A stretch of DNA of 53,168 nt from CAYPTY01 sp964413935 (GCA_964413935.1 CAYPTY010000018.1:1-53168), one strand, 5' to 3'; positions 7,737 through 16,136 are shown, counted from the first letter of the stretch. The notes: a model not told the origin generated them from the letters alone. Program-made: numbers and translations.

Positions 7737-9422
7737 ATGCGAATGAGACTACGACTCATCCTTCTAATTGTTTCCGCTTTATTCATCAATCCCGTAACTG
7801 CACAGAACACGGGAACCAATCAAACAGACCGCCTTCTTAACAACCCAAGAAAAAGCCTGCATACTTTTCTTTACTGGCAACAGAAGGGGCATGTGGATTC
7901 AGACCTTTACACACTTCCCTTGAAACTGGCCGAGGTCAACAAAAAAGAGAAAGCAGAGCTTGCAGAGCAGCTTAAAAAGGTTCTGGATGCACGCGGATTG
8001 CTCGTCGAGTTTGATCAGGTACCGGATGATCCAAACTTTACAGATTCTTTATCCGGGAATTCCACCTATATCATATTCAATGGACTGCCTCAGGTTTTTC
8101 TGGTGAAGTCGGGAGGGCACTGGGTTTTTTCCAAAGCCACCATCGAACAAATTCCTGACCTGTACCTGGCTACTTTTTCATCCGTAATTGAAGCTCTTAT
8201 TGATCAACTCCCGGAATGGGCCCGGGATGAACTATTTGGGATAGAGTACTGGCAGGTACTGGGCGTTTTCCTCTGGTTGCTGCTTGCATTTGCTCTCACT
8301 AAGATCTTTGAGTTTTTCATTCACAATTACATTGTTAAGCTGACCCAAAAAACAAAGTTCAAGTGGGATGACACCCTGCTTGACCACATCCGCCGTCCAT
8401 TTGAGATCATTCTGATTTCATTCATCCTCTCCATCACCTATACCAATCTGCAACTGCCGGTTGAGATCAATTTTTACATCCATAACTTCCTAAGAATCCT
8501 GATTTCAATCGGGCTGGTTTGGTTGCTTTATAACCTTTCGGATGTATTTGCGCGCTATCTGACCAGTTTTACCGCAAGCACCACCAATCAACTTGATGAT
8601 CAACTTATCCCGCTGGTCCGAAAAACACTGAGGTTTTTCATTGTGGTGATGGGTGTAATCCTGATTTTACAGAATAACGGGTACAATGTGGCTTCCCTTA
8701 TTGCCGGTCTGGGTATTGGTGGTCTTGCTGTTGCGCTGGCTGCCCGTGAAACCCTGGCTAACTTTTTCGGATCCATTACCATTATTCTGGACAAACCTTT
8801 TAGAGTAGGCGACTGGGTAAAGATCGGAAGTGAAGAAGGAACCGTTGAGGAAGTCGGATTCAGGTCTACCCGTATCCGTACCTTTTACAATTCACTGGTT
8901 TCCCTGCCCAATTCCAAAGTTGCAGACACGGCTATTGATAATCTGGGACTCAGAAAATATCGCAGGCTGAAGCTGCTGCTGGGCCTAACCTATTCCACCT
9001 CGCCCCAGCAGATGGAAGCCTTTGTAGAGGGAATCAAAGCTTTGGTCAAGTCCAATGAACACATCCGGCAGGATTACTATGAAGTGCATTTCAATAATTT
9101 TGGCCCACACTCACTGGATGTACTGGTCTACATTTTCTTTGATGTACCCGACTGGAGCACCGAGCTTCAGCAGCGCCATAATTTCTTGCTGACCATTCTG
9201 GAAGTAGCGAAAGAGGTAGGTGTTGAATTTGCTTTCCCAACGCAAACCCTGCATGTAGATAGTTTTTACAAGGATGAGCCAAGAAAAGTGGGCCAAGATA
9301 AAGCTGAAGAGGAGCTCGGCAACTCAGTGGTGGCATTTGCCCCCGGAGGTAAAATGCGTCGTGAAGGAGGAGTTCAGCTGTACAAAGACGGTGAAGCCAT
9401 CGACTTTGGTTCCGGAAAATAA
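7737..9422 (+). CDS. Mechanosensitive ion channel family protein (MscS type)
   Basis: The 561-residue protein starts with a cleavable signal peptide ending near VTAQ (residue about 22). An extracytoplasmic domain of about 140 residues follows, then about four to five membrane helices (170-340) and the MscS beta and alpha/beta cytoplasmic domains (345-520). The pore helix region shows the Gly/Ala packing pattern AGLGIGGLAVALAARETLAN, followed by the FRVGDWV and GTVEEVGFRSTRIRT motifs and LPNSKVADTAI of the MscS beta domain. These channels open on membrane tension to release solutes during hypo-osmotic shock. The extended N-terminal domain makes it larger than E. coli MscS (about 286 residues), and its role is unknown. 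A shared hairpin terminator follows. Confidence 0.9.
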   Translation: MRMRLRLILLIVSALFINPVTAQNTGTNQTDRLLNNPRKSLHTFLYWQQKGHVDSDLYTLPLKLAEVNKKEKAELAEQLKKVLDARGLLVEFDQVPDDPNFTDSLSGNSTYIIFNGLPQVFLVKSGGHWVFSKATIEQIPDLYLATFSSVIEALIDQLPEWARDELFGIEYWQVLGVFLWLLLAFALTKIFEFFIHNYIVKLTQKTKFKWDDTLLDHIRRPFEIILISFILSITYTNLQLPVEINFYIHNFLRILISIGLVWLLYNLSDVFARYLTSFTASTTNQLDDQLIPLVRKTLRFFIVVMGVILILQNNGYNVASLIAGLGIGGLAVALAARETLANFFGSITIILDKPFRVGDWVKIGSEEGTVEEVGFRSTRIRTFYNSLVSLPNSKVADTAIDNLGLRKYRRLKLLLGLTYSTSPQQMEAFVEGIKALVKSNEHIRQDYYEVHFNNFGPHSLDVLVYIFFDVPDWSTELQQRHNFLLTILEVAKEVGVEFAFPTQTLHVDSFYKDEPRKVGQDKAEEELGNSVVAFAPGGKMRREGGVQLYKDGEAIDFGSGK

Positions 9423-9446
9423 AAAACCCCGGGTGCTCCGGGGTTT
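9421..9446. terminator. Bidirectional terminator between mscS and bacilliredoxin
   Basis: AAACCCCGG (9424-9432) pairs with CCGGGGTTT (9438-9446) around a 5-base loop. Read on the minus strand it is followed by a run of T residues, making a strong terminator for the bacilliredoxin gene. Read on the plus strand it is a weaker terminator for mscS. Confidence 0.8.
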
Positions 9447-9469
9447 CTGAAACTAAAGGGATCGAAAGT

Positions 9470-9916
9470 TTAGCTGTCCGCTTTTTCAGCGAAAGCTTCA
9501 AATACCATAACCAAATCTGCGGCTACCTCTTCTCTGGTTCTGCCTTCAATGCGGTGACGAGGAATCATTGCTTTGATCTCGCCGTCAACGAAATAAGCAA
9601 AAGAAGGTGAGGATGGTGGATAATCTCCGAAAAATTCACGGGCTCTTGCTGTTGCTTCTTTATCCTGACCGGCAAAAACCGTAAACATGTGATCCGGTTT
9701 TACTTCAGTTCGTTCAAGTGCAATACCTAATCCAGGGCGGGCATTGCCTGCAGCACACCCACAAACCGAATTGATGGCAATCAGCATGGTACCTTCTTTG
9801 GATGAAGTCATGACTTCATCCACTTCTTCGGGTGTTTTTAATTCTTTAATGCCCAGGCTGGTAAGCTCTTCTCTCATCCAGGAGGTGTCGGGTCCTACAC
9901 CAAATCCAAATTGCAT
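9470..9916 (-). CDS. BrxA/BrxB family bacilliredoxin
   Basis: The 148-residue protein is a full-length member of the YphP/YqiW (DUF1094) family. Bacilliredoxins remove bacillithiol from S-bacillithiolated proteins after oxidative stress. The active-site CGC motif is Cys52-Gly-Cys54, in the context INSVCGCAAGNARPG, which is typical of the family. SPSFAYFVDGEIKAMIPRHRIEGR in the C-terminal half is also conserved. Its presence suggests this organism makes bacillithiol, although no bsh gene is in the window. It is monocistronic, ends at a strong hairpin, and lies beside sod on the same strand. Confidence 0.92.
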   Translation of the reverse strand: MQFGFGVGPDTSWMREELTSLGIKELKTPEEVDEVMTSSKEGTMLIAINSVCGCAAGNARPGLGIALERTEVKPDHMFTVFAGQDKEATARAREFFGDYPPSSPSFAYFVDGEIKAMIPRHRIEGRTREEVAADLVMVFEAFAEKADS

Positions 9917-10001
9917 ATGCTTTACTGTTTAATTTCAAATTAGCGACACTTTAATATAATGATTTTATGGTTTTATTTTGCTGAGCCTTCATCACCCAAC
10001 C

Positions 10002-10029
10002 AAAATAAAAGAGGCCGGATTAACCGGCC
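10002..10029 (-). terminator. Rho-independent terminator after sod
   Basis: GGCCGG (10013-10018) pairs with CCGGCC (10024-10029) around ATTAA. On the minus strand the hairpin is followed by a T-rich run (the complement of 10002-10010). It lies 22 bases beyond the sod stop codon. Confidence 0.8.
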
Positions 10030-10050
10030 CGACTGAACAGCGGTTAATAC

Positions 10051-10659
10051 TTATTTAGCTGCTTCAAAATTTTTAGAAACCTGCTCCCAGTTCACCACAT
10101 TCCAAAAAGCTGAAATGTAATCCGGGCGGCGGTTCTGATAGTTCAGGTAATAGGCATGTTCCCAGACATCCAGTCCAAGAATGGGAGTATGTCCACTCAT
10201 GAGCGGGCTATCCTGGTTTGTTGTTGAATGCACAGCAAGATCGCCGTTACTGCCTACCGAAAGCCATGCCCATCCGGATCCGAATCGGGTGGCAGCAGCA
10301 TTATTGAATTGCTCTTTAAAGGCATCGAAGCTTCCGAATGCATCATCGATGGCTCCTGCCAGGTCTCCATCAGGCGCACCTCCGCCATTCGGGGAAAGAA
10401 TAGTCCAGAAGAGATTGTGGTTTGCATAACCTCCACCATTGTTAATTACATTCTGTCTGATACCCTCGGGTACTTCGTCAATTCGTTTTAAAACTTCTTC
10501 AATATCCAGTTCTGCAAAATCATGTCCCTCAAGTGCAGCGCTTACTTTGGTTGCGTACCCATTGTGATGTTTGGTATGATGGATTTCCATCGTGCGGGCA
10601 TCAATATGCGGTTCCAGTGCATCGTAATCGTATGGAAGATCAGGTAGTGTAAAAGCCAT
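10051..10659 (-). CDS. Superoxide dismutase (Fe/Mn family)
   Basis: The 202-residue enzyme converts superoxide to hydrogen peroxide and oxygen in the cytoplasm, since no signal peptide is present. All four metal ligands are visible: His27 (in MEIHHTKHH), His81 (GGGYANHNLFW), Asp164 and His168 (LDVWEHAYYL). The GGGYANH context and the Gln in TNQDSP (residue 149) look more like manganese or cambialistic enzymes than strict iron enzymes. Metal use cannot be settled from sequence. It is flanked by bacilliredoxin downstream and the SthA-like flavoprotein upstream on the opposite strand, a small redox neighbourhood. Confidence 0.96.
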   Translation of the reverse strand: MAFTLPDLPYDYDALEPHIDARTMEIHHTKHHNGYATKVSAALEGHDFAELDIEEVLKRIDEVPEGIRQNVINNGGGYANHNLFWTILSPNGGGAPDGDLAGAIDDAFGSFDAFKEQFNNAAATRFGSGWAWLSVGSNGDLAVHSTTNQDSPLMSGHTPILGLDVWEHAYYLNYQNRRPDYISAFWNVVNWEQVSKNFEAAK

Positions 10660-10840
10660 ATCCTCGGTTTTTAATTTTCAAATATTAGTTCATCCCGTAT
10701 ATAATCTTGTGACTACACACATGGACTCAAGAAAAGGGATCGTAACTTGAAATAGTTCCTTCAACCCGATGCATTGCAACAATTTGTAATTTCATAACAT
10801 GAGTGGTACCTGATAACCATACTTTTATGCGTAATAAAGT

Positions 10841-10848
10841 TATCTTTG
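10841..10848 (+). promoter_or_regulatory. Candidate -7 element (TAnnTTTG) very close to the sthA-like start
   Basis: TATCTTTG matches TAnnTTTG and ends only four bases before the ATG at 10853. If used, the transcript would start at or next to the start codon and be leaderless. No obvious -33 TTG is seen. Confidence 0.33.
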
Positions 10849-10852
10849 CCCC

Positions 10853-12304
10853 ATGAGTTACGATTATGACATTATCATTATTGGTTGCGGTCCGGCAGGA
10901 TTCTCAGCAGCCATGCAGAGTTCAAAGTTTGACAAGAAAGCCCTTGTTATAGAGGCCAACGAAGAATTTTTAGGCGGTTCCTGGATCCATTCAGGTACGG
11001 TTCCCAGCAAATCTCTAAGGGAAGCCATTCGCATCATCATGAAATACAGACGGCAGTTCGGCGCTGTTGGTGGGGTAAAACCTCATGAGCGATACAAAAT
11101 GGAGGACCTGCTGCACTATAAAGATCAGATACTTGATTCCAAAAACAGCAAGGTGATGAACAACCTTGAGAAGAATGAAGTAGAACTGATGCGCGGGTAC
11201 GGCAGAATCACCGGCGACCACGAAGTTGAAGTTTCCCTCAAAGACGGCGGGAAGAAAAGCCTGAGTGCCAAACATATCCTGATCTGTACCGGTAGCAGCC
11301 CGATTCAGCCCACACACTTTGAGATAGATCATAAAGTTATACTGGACTATCGCACTATACTGGACCTCACTCACATACCCGGCAGGCTGGTTATTATCGG
11401 AGGGGGCACCAACGCAGTTGAATTTGCAACCATGTTTTCCGCAACCGGAACCCGGGTTTCCGTTCTCAATGAGAATGAGATTTTCCTGGATTTTCTGGAC
11501 CTAGAGATTAAGGAAGAGATGATGAAGGTATTGCGTAAAGCGGGTGTGGACGTCTACAATAAGGCACATTCATTTGAAGTGAGTGAGAACCCGGTGAGAA
11601 ACCGTCGTGAGATCAAATTCCGCTCTGATAATGAGGACCGGGATAAGGTTATTGAAACCGAATATGTACTCTACCTTGGTGGAAAGACTCCAAATACTTC
11701 TAATTTAGGTCTTGAAGAACTGAATATTGAGATTGATGATGAGGGTTTTATTGAGGTCGATGATGATTATCAGACCAGAATACCCTCCATTTATGCGGTT
11801 GGTGATGTAATCGGTTTTCCAGCTCTGGCATCGGTTTCATTTTCGGAAGGCCGACTGGCAGCTTGCAAGATGTTTGGAATTTCGGCACTTGAAGTACCCA
11901 ATGAAGTGCCTTACGGCATTTATTCCATTCCGGAAATGTCAAATATCGGACTTACGGAAGAAGAAGCTAAAGAAAAAGGCCTGGATTACACGGTGGGCAG
12001 AGCTTACTATGAAAACATTACTCAGGCTGACATCAGTAACCAGCAAGAAGGTATGCTGAAACTGGTTTTTGATACCAAAACACTGAAATTGTATGGTGTT
12101 CACATCATTGGAGAGCGGGCCAGCGACCTCATTCATCTTGGGCAGGCCGTAATGAGTTTAGGTGGTGATATTCGCTATTTCATTAACCATGTAATGAATT
12201 ACCCGACCTATACCGAAGCTTACCGGGTGGCCGCTTTTAACGGGATAAACCGGGTATACAAGGCTGGTGTGAAGTACAAGAAAATCCTTAAAAACAAGAA
12301 TTAA
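10853..12304 (+). CDS. sthA: SthA-like soluble pyridine nucleotide transhydrogenase (FAD flavoprotein)
   Basis: The 483-residue protein has the two-dinucleotide-fold flavoprotein architecture. The FAD site is IIIIGCGPAG (about residues 7-16), the NAD(P) site is VIIGGGTNAVEFA (about 180-192) and the second FAD motif is YAVGDVIG (about 314). The C-terminal interface domain carries INHVMNYPTYTEAYRVAAFNG, which closely resembles E. coli SthA. SthA interconverts NADPH and NADH. The position of the redox disulfide in relatives (GGTCLNVGCIPSK) reads GGSWIHSGTVPSK, so both cysteines are missing. E. coli SthA keeps the first one. Hydride transfer between nucleotides does not need the disulfide, so activity is plausible. 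The 3' end faces the DUF429 gene with three bases between stop codons. Confidence 0.85.
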   Translation: MSYDYDIIIIGCGPAGFSAAMQSSKFDKKALVIEANEEFLGGSWIHSGTVPSKSLREAIRIIMKYRRQFGAVGGVKPHERYKMEDLLHYKDQILDSKNSKVMNNLEKNEVELMRGYGRITGDHEVEVSLKDGGKKSLSAKHILICTGSSPIQPTHFEIDHKVILDYRTILDLTHIPGRLVIIGGGTNAVEFATMFSATGTRVSVLNENEIFLDFLDLEIKEEMMKVLRKAGVDVYNKAHSFEVSENPVRNRREIKFRSDNEDRDKVIETEYVLYLGGKTPNTSNLGLEELNIEIDDEGFIEVDDDYQTRIPSIYAVGDVIGFPALASVSFSEGRLAACKMFGISALEVPNEVPYGIYSIPEMSNIGLTEEEAKEKGLDYTVGRAYYENITQADISNQQEGMLKLVFDTKTLKLYGVHIIGERASDLIHLGQAVMSLGGDIRYFINHVMNYPTYTEAYRVAAFNGINRVYKAGVKYKKILKNKN

Positions 12305-12307
12305 GGA

Positions 12308-13015
12308 TCAGACGTAGTGAATGGCCTTGATCAATCCTTCTGAATCTGTTTCAGGTTCAGCAGGGATGGTTTTAAGGCCCTCATCAACCGATTTTTTCGC
12401 ATAAAGAGCCAACACCATTGCATCTACGATATCGTCTTCTGCAACCTCATTTCTACGGTATTCCTCTTTAATCACCCTGAAAAAATCATCAGCGACCTTT
12501 TCTTCCGCATTAATCAGCTCCAGCCTGTGCTTAATGCCTTTTTTCAGATTCTTTTTCTGGTAGATCATTCCGCCATTCAGCCTTTGATAAAGCAACTCGG
12601 GATGTGATTCAAAAAGCTTTTCCCTGAGTTCAGTCTGTTCGCGAAGCAGCCGGTCAATCAATTTAATTTTGGGAGTTATATTCCACGCCTGAAGCGACAG
12701 CTTTTTTTCTGTGTAATCATAGCTGATTATATTTGCTTCCACATACGTGGGAGCTTCCAGCGCTGGTCGAATTGGAGGTGTAAAAACGCTGGATGAATAT
12801 TCGGAGCCAAGCTCTTTCCGGAGCTGTTTATCTGCTTCACGATGATACTCTTCATCCTCCAGCCCGATTGGCATGTCAATGAGTATCCGGTCAAATGAAT
12901 TCAATGCCTTATTCAGCTCATCATCCGTTCGGAGTACCTGATATTGTTCCTTTCCCTTGTCGAAGCTGATCAGAATCCAGCCGGCTTTGCAGCCGTCAAT
13001 TCCTGCTGTTTTCAT
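12308..13015 (-). CDS. DUF429 domain-containing protein
   Basis: The 235-residue protein matches the DUF429 family, which has a predicted RNase H-like fold and no established function. The N-terminus AGIDGCKAGWILISFD is the hallmark glycine/aspartate strand. IDMPIGL (about residue 47) and the C-terminal DDIVDAMVLALYA hold conserved acidic residues of the family. The ATG overlaps the aspS stop by ATGA, so it is translated from the aspS mRNA. Whether it acts on nucleic acid is inference from the fold. Confidence 0.8.
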   Translation of the reverse strand: MKTAGIDGCKAGWILISFDKGKEQYQVLRTDDELNKALNSFDRILIDMPIGLEDEEYHREADKQLRKELGSEYSSSVFTPPIRPALEAPTYVEANIISYDYTEKKLSLQAWNITPKIKLIDRLLREQTELREKLFESHPELLYQRLNGGMIYQKKNLKKGIKHRLELINAEEKVADDFFRVIKEEYRRNEVAEDDIVDAMVLALYAKKSVDEGLKTIPAEPETDSEGLIKAIHYV

Positions 13016-14790
13016 TTATTCTGGGGTAGTTTTTTAATACTGATATGTAGTTCATCCAGCTGTTTTGTGTCCACTTCACCCGGACTGTTATCCATCAGGC
13101 TTTGTGCGCGCTGGTTTTTTGGAAAAGCAATCACATCCCTTAAACTGCTGGCGCCCGCCAGAATCATGGCTATACGATCCAGTCCGAAGGCGATTCCGCC
13201 ATGAGGAGGAGCACCGTATTTGAAAGCATCCAGAAGGAAACCGAATTTTTCGCGAGCTTCCTCCTCCTCAATTCCAAGCACATTAAACATCTTTTGCTGG
13301 AGTTCCGGGTTGGAAATACGAATAGATCCACCCCCAATCTCACTTCCATTCAGCACCATATCATAGGCACGTGAAAGCACCTTTGACGGATCCTCGTCCA
13401 TTTTATTGATGTCTTCCTCTTTTGGGGAAGTAAAGGGATGGTGCAGAGCAACAAATCGACGCTCTTCCTCATCATACTCAACCAATGGAAAATCGGTGAC
13501 CCAGAGAAAATTAAAAGCGGACTTGTCAATGAGATTCAGATCCCGGCCCATCATGAGCCTGAGCTGACCCAATTGTTCCAGTACATCCGGTTTTTTGCCG
13601 GCAAGAATAAGAACCAGATCACCAGTTTTTGCTCCGGAGGCTTTGACCATATTCTGAACAATTTCATCGGTCAGGAATTTGGCCACACTGCACATGGGGC
13701 CGTCTTCCTGCATTTTGATGTAGATGAGTCCGGCTGCACCGGTTTCTTTTTTAACCCGGTCGGTTAGGCGGTCAATAGCACCTCGTCCTATTTCACCCTC
13801 ACCAGGTACCGTAATGCCGACTACACCCCCGCCTTTTTCTACGGTACCGGAAAATACTTTGAACTCAGCATCCTTCACGATATCCGAGAAGTCGATGAAC
13901 TGCAGGCCAAATCGTGTGTCTGGCTTATCTGAACCATAGGTATTTAAGGCCTGTTCATAGGTCATGCGCTGAAAGGGTGTGTTTATATCCACACTGAGGC
14001 AGTTTTTAAAAATATCTTTCATCAGCTCCTCATGTATGGCAAATACATCCTCCTCATCCACAAAGCTCATCTCCACATCGATCTGGGTAAACTCAGGTTG
14101 ACGGTCGGCCCGCAAATCCTCATCCCGGAAACATTTTACGATCTGGAAGTAGCGGTCAAAACCGGATACCATAAGCAGCTGTTTATAGGTCTGCGGACTT
14201 TGAGGAAGGGCGAAAAATTTGCCCGGATTTACCCGGCTCGGAACCAGATAATCTCTGGCACCTTCAGGAGTGCTCCGCATCAGAACAGGGGTTTCCACCT
14301 CAATGAATTGGTGCCGGTAATAGAAATTGCGGACCGTCTCATAAATTTTTGATCTGAGCAGGAAATTTTGCTGAATCTCAGGACGTCTCAGATCCAGGTA
14401 ACGGTATTTCAGCCTGAGTTCCTCTCCGGTAGGGATTCCGTCTTTTATTTCGAAAGGGGTCGTTTCTGCCTTCGAATAAATGTTCAGGCTCTCAACCTCA
14501 ATCTCAATTTCTCCGGTGATCATTTCCGGGTTGATGTTTTTCGGATCACGGGCAATTACGGTTCCTTCAATACCGATCACATATTCATTGCGAAGGGATT
14601 CTGCCTGAGCATGGAGTTCACGGTCTTCCTCGGTAAAAACGATTTGTGTGATGCCATAGCGGTCGCGCAGGTCAATGAAAATGAGCCCGCCCAGATCACG
14701 GCGTGTGTTTACCCATCCCTTGAGGCAAACTTTTTCTCCTTTGTTTGTTGCATTAAGTTCGCCGCAGGTGTGGCTTCTTTTCATCGGCAT
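13012..14790 (-). CDS. aspS: Aspartate--tRNA ligase
   Basis: This class II synthetase charges tRNA with aspartate. From the chosen start it has about 592 residues: the N-terminal OB-fold anticodon-binding domain (GWVNTRRDLGGLIFIDLRDR), the catalytic core, and the bacterial GAD insertion (about 300-400). Motif 2 is FRDEDLRADRQPEFTQ and motif 3 is GLDRIAMIL near the end. The frame is open up to 14841, but the added residues do not resemble AspRS. The family homology begins at MKRSHTCGEL, so the ATG at 14790 or 14784 is preferred. Discrimination between tRNA-Asp and tRNA-Asn cannot be judged here. It is coupled to the DUF429 gene. Confidence 0.95.
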   Translation of the reverse strand: MPMKRSHTCGELNATNKGEKVCLKGWVNTRRDLGGLIFIDLRDRYGITQIVFTEEDRELHAQAESLRNEYVIGIEGTVIARDPKNINPEMITGEIEIEVESLNIYSKAETTPFEIKDGIPTGEELRLKYRYLDLRRPEIQQNFLLRSKIYETVRNFYYRHQFIEVETPVLMRSTPEGARDYLVPSRVNPGKFFALPQSPQTYKQLLMVSGFDRYFQIVKCFRDEDLRADRQPEFTQIDVEMSFVDEEDVFAIHEELMKDIFKNCLSVDINTPFQRMTYEQALNTYGSDKPDTRFGLQFIDFSDIVKDAEFKVFSGTVEKGGGVVGITVPGEGEIGRGAIDRLTDRVKKETGAAGLIYIKMQEDGPMCSVAKFLTDEIVQNMVKASGAKTGDLVLILAGKKPDVLEQLGQLRLMMGRDLNLIDKSAFNFLWVTDFPLVEYDEEERRFVALHHPFTSPKEEDINKMDEDPSKVLSRAYDMVLNGSEIGGGSIRISNPELQQKMFNVLGIEEEEAREKFGFLLDAFKYGAPPHGGIAFGLDRIAMILAGASSLRDVIAFPKNQRAQSLMDNSPGEVDTKQLDELHISIKKLPQNK

Positions 14791-14867
14791 ATTCTGAATG
14801 AAATTGGCTTTATATAAGGTTAAAGAGCGCAGAAAATACACATTATGCCATTCAATCGCTTACTCAT

Positions 14868-15290
14868 ATGCTGATCGATCATATCTTCTGGATCAACCTG
14901 TTCTGCACTTTTTTTATGACCGGATTGATCTGGACTATACAGCTGGTTCACTATCCCTCTTTCAATCTCGTCTCACGGGCAAGCTGGAAGGTCTTCCACC
15001 ATCACCATACCCATCGTATCGATAAAATTGTGATTCCGGTGATGTCGGCCGAACTGGCCAGTTCCGGAGCCCTATTCTGGTTTTCTGAAGGATACTTCAA
15101 TGCCGATGCCATCGGTTTTTACCTTGTCATTCTTATATGGGTCAGTACCGGTCTATTCAGCGTGCCCGTTCATTACAAAATGTCAGAGATAAATGAGAAG
15201 AAGTGGGTTAACCGACTGGTGAATACCAATTGGATCCGTACCCTGCTCTGGACTACCAAAAGTCTAATCGGTTATGCTACAGTGGTATAG
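14868..15290 (+). CDS. Putative integral membrane protein with His-rich motif
   Basis: The 140-residue protein has about four hydrophobic segments (about 7-30, 53-73, 82-103 and 120-138). I do not recognise a named family. Notable are His28 in QLVHYP at the end of the first segment and the cluster His44-His47 plus His49 between segments one and two, followed by Asp52. It also has a conserved-looking VIPVMSAELASSG. Histidines near membrane boundaries could bind a metal or haem, but this is inference. It is divergent from aspS and lies 70 bases upstream of the LuxR-type regulator on the same strand. Confidence 0.7.
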   Translation: MLIDHIFWINLFCTFFMTGLIWTIQLVHYPSFNLVSRASWKVFHHHHTHRIDKIVIPVMSAELASSGALFWFSEGYFNADAIGFYLVILIWVSTGLFSVPVHYKMSEINEKKWVNRLVNTNWIRTLLWTTKSLIGYATVV

Positions 15291-15306
15291 GCAAAAGAAT
15301 TGATAG

Positions 15307-15314
15307 TATATTTG
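15307..15314 (+). promoter_or_regulatory. Candidate -7 element (TAnnTTTG) for the LuxR-type regulator
   Basis: TATATTTG matches the consensus exactly and lies 46 bases before the regulator ATG, in the gap after the preceding membrane-protein gene. No good -33 TTG is seen. Confidence 0.35.
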
Positions 15315-15360
15315 GCTGAAAATGATATATTAATGGTCCTTCTCTTTTACAGACGGATTC

Positions 15361-16017
15361 ATGAAAAAAATATCATTGGTAATAGCAGACGGGAATGAAA
15401 TTTATCTGGAGGGTTTGCAAACGATCCTTTCAAGGTATAATCATATTGATATTGCCAATACCTACACCCACGGCGGACAAATCCTCAGCGAGGCTTTAGA
15501 ACCCAAAATCAATCTGATCATCATATCATCCTACCTGCAGGATGTTGAAGGAATAGACATTGCTGCTGCTCTTCACAAAAAGTATCCGAATAAGCATATC
15601 CTCATTCTCAGCAATCAGACTTCAGAAGTAAATCTGGATCGTTTTCTGGATTGCGGAGCCATAGGATTGATGTTGAATAACGCACCAACCAATGAAATTT
15701 TGAATGCTATTCAAAAAGTGGCTGGTGGTGAGCGTTATCTGGGCAAGCATTTCTCCAAGCTGATTACCAAAGAGTATATGCGACTGGCCAAGCAGAAGCA
15801 CCCTAAAGATAAAAGCAGCCGCATAACACGGAGAGAAAAAGAAATTCTTGGCCTGCTTACAGAAGGGCTTACCAGCGCTGAAATAGCCAATCGACTTTAT
15901 ATTTCGCCGCGAACAGTGGATACGCATCGAACCAATTTGCTGCATAAGCTAAATTTAAAAAATACAGCCGCTTTGGTTCGATATGCCATAGAAAACAAGT
16001 ATGCGGCCCCTACCTGA
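15361..16017 (+). CDS. LuxR/NarL-type transcriptional regulator with degenerate receiver domain
   Basis: The 218-residue protein has a receiver-like domain (1-120) and a C-terminal LuxR helix-turn-helix (about 150-212: TRREKEILGLLTEGLTSAEIAN...SPRTVDTHRTNLLHKL). The DNA-binding domain looks intact. The receiver lacks the phosphorylation chemistry: the acceptor Asp position is Ser56 (LIIISSYLQDVEG), the acidic pair is reduced to Asp10-Gly11, and the conserved Lys is Asn in GLMLNNAP. It should therefore act without canonical Asp phosphorylation. No kinase gene is adjacent. A candidate promoter precedes it, and an inverted repeat plus a terminator follow it. Confidence 0.88.
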   Translation: MKKISLVIADGNEIYLEGLQTILSRYNHIDIANTYTHGGQILSEALEPKINLIIISSYLQDVEGIDIAAALHKKYPNKHILILSNQTSEVNLDRFLDCGAIGLMLNNAPTNEILNAIQKVAGGERYLGKHFSKLITKEYMRLAKQKHPKDKSSRITRREKEILGLLTEGLTSAEIANRLYISPRTVDTHRTNLLHKLNLKNTAALVRYAIENKYAAPT

Positions 16018-16027
16018 GAAAAGCATC

Positions 16028-16056
16028 TACGTAATTCTACTTAGATAAATTACGTA
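16028..16056. repeat. Perfect 9-base inverted repeat downstream of the LuxR-type gene
   Basis: TACGTAATT (16028-16036) and AATTACGTA (16048-16056) are perfect inverted halves with an 11-base spacer. Each half contains the palindrome TACGTA. There is no T-run after it, so it is not a typical terminator. It could be a binding site for a dimeric regulator or an mRNA 3' stem-loop. Confidence 0.5.
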
Positions 16057-16136
16057 TTTAAACTTATTGAGCATCCCGCCACTATCCGTTACGTTTTAAG
16101 TGCAAATGGGGTAATAGCCGTCTGTAGATGATATTT

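Noticed and set aside
14791..14841. Longer N-terminus for aspS
   Set aside because: The 17 extra residues lack similarity to AspRS, and the homology starts at MKRSHTCGEL.
15361..15700. Frameshift as the cause of the degenerate receiver
   Set aside because: The frame is continuous, the fold pattern and spacing match receivers throughout, and the changes are isolated substitutions.
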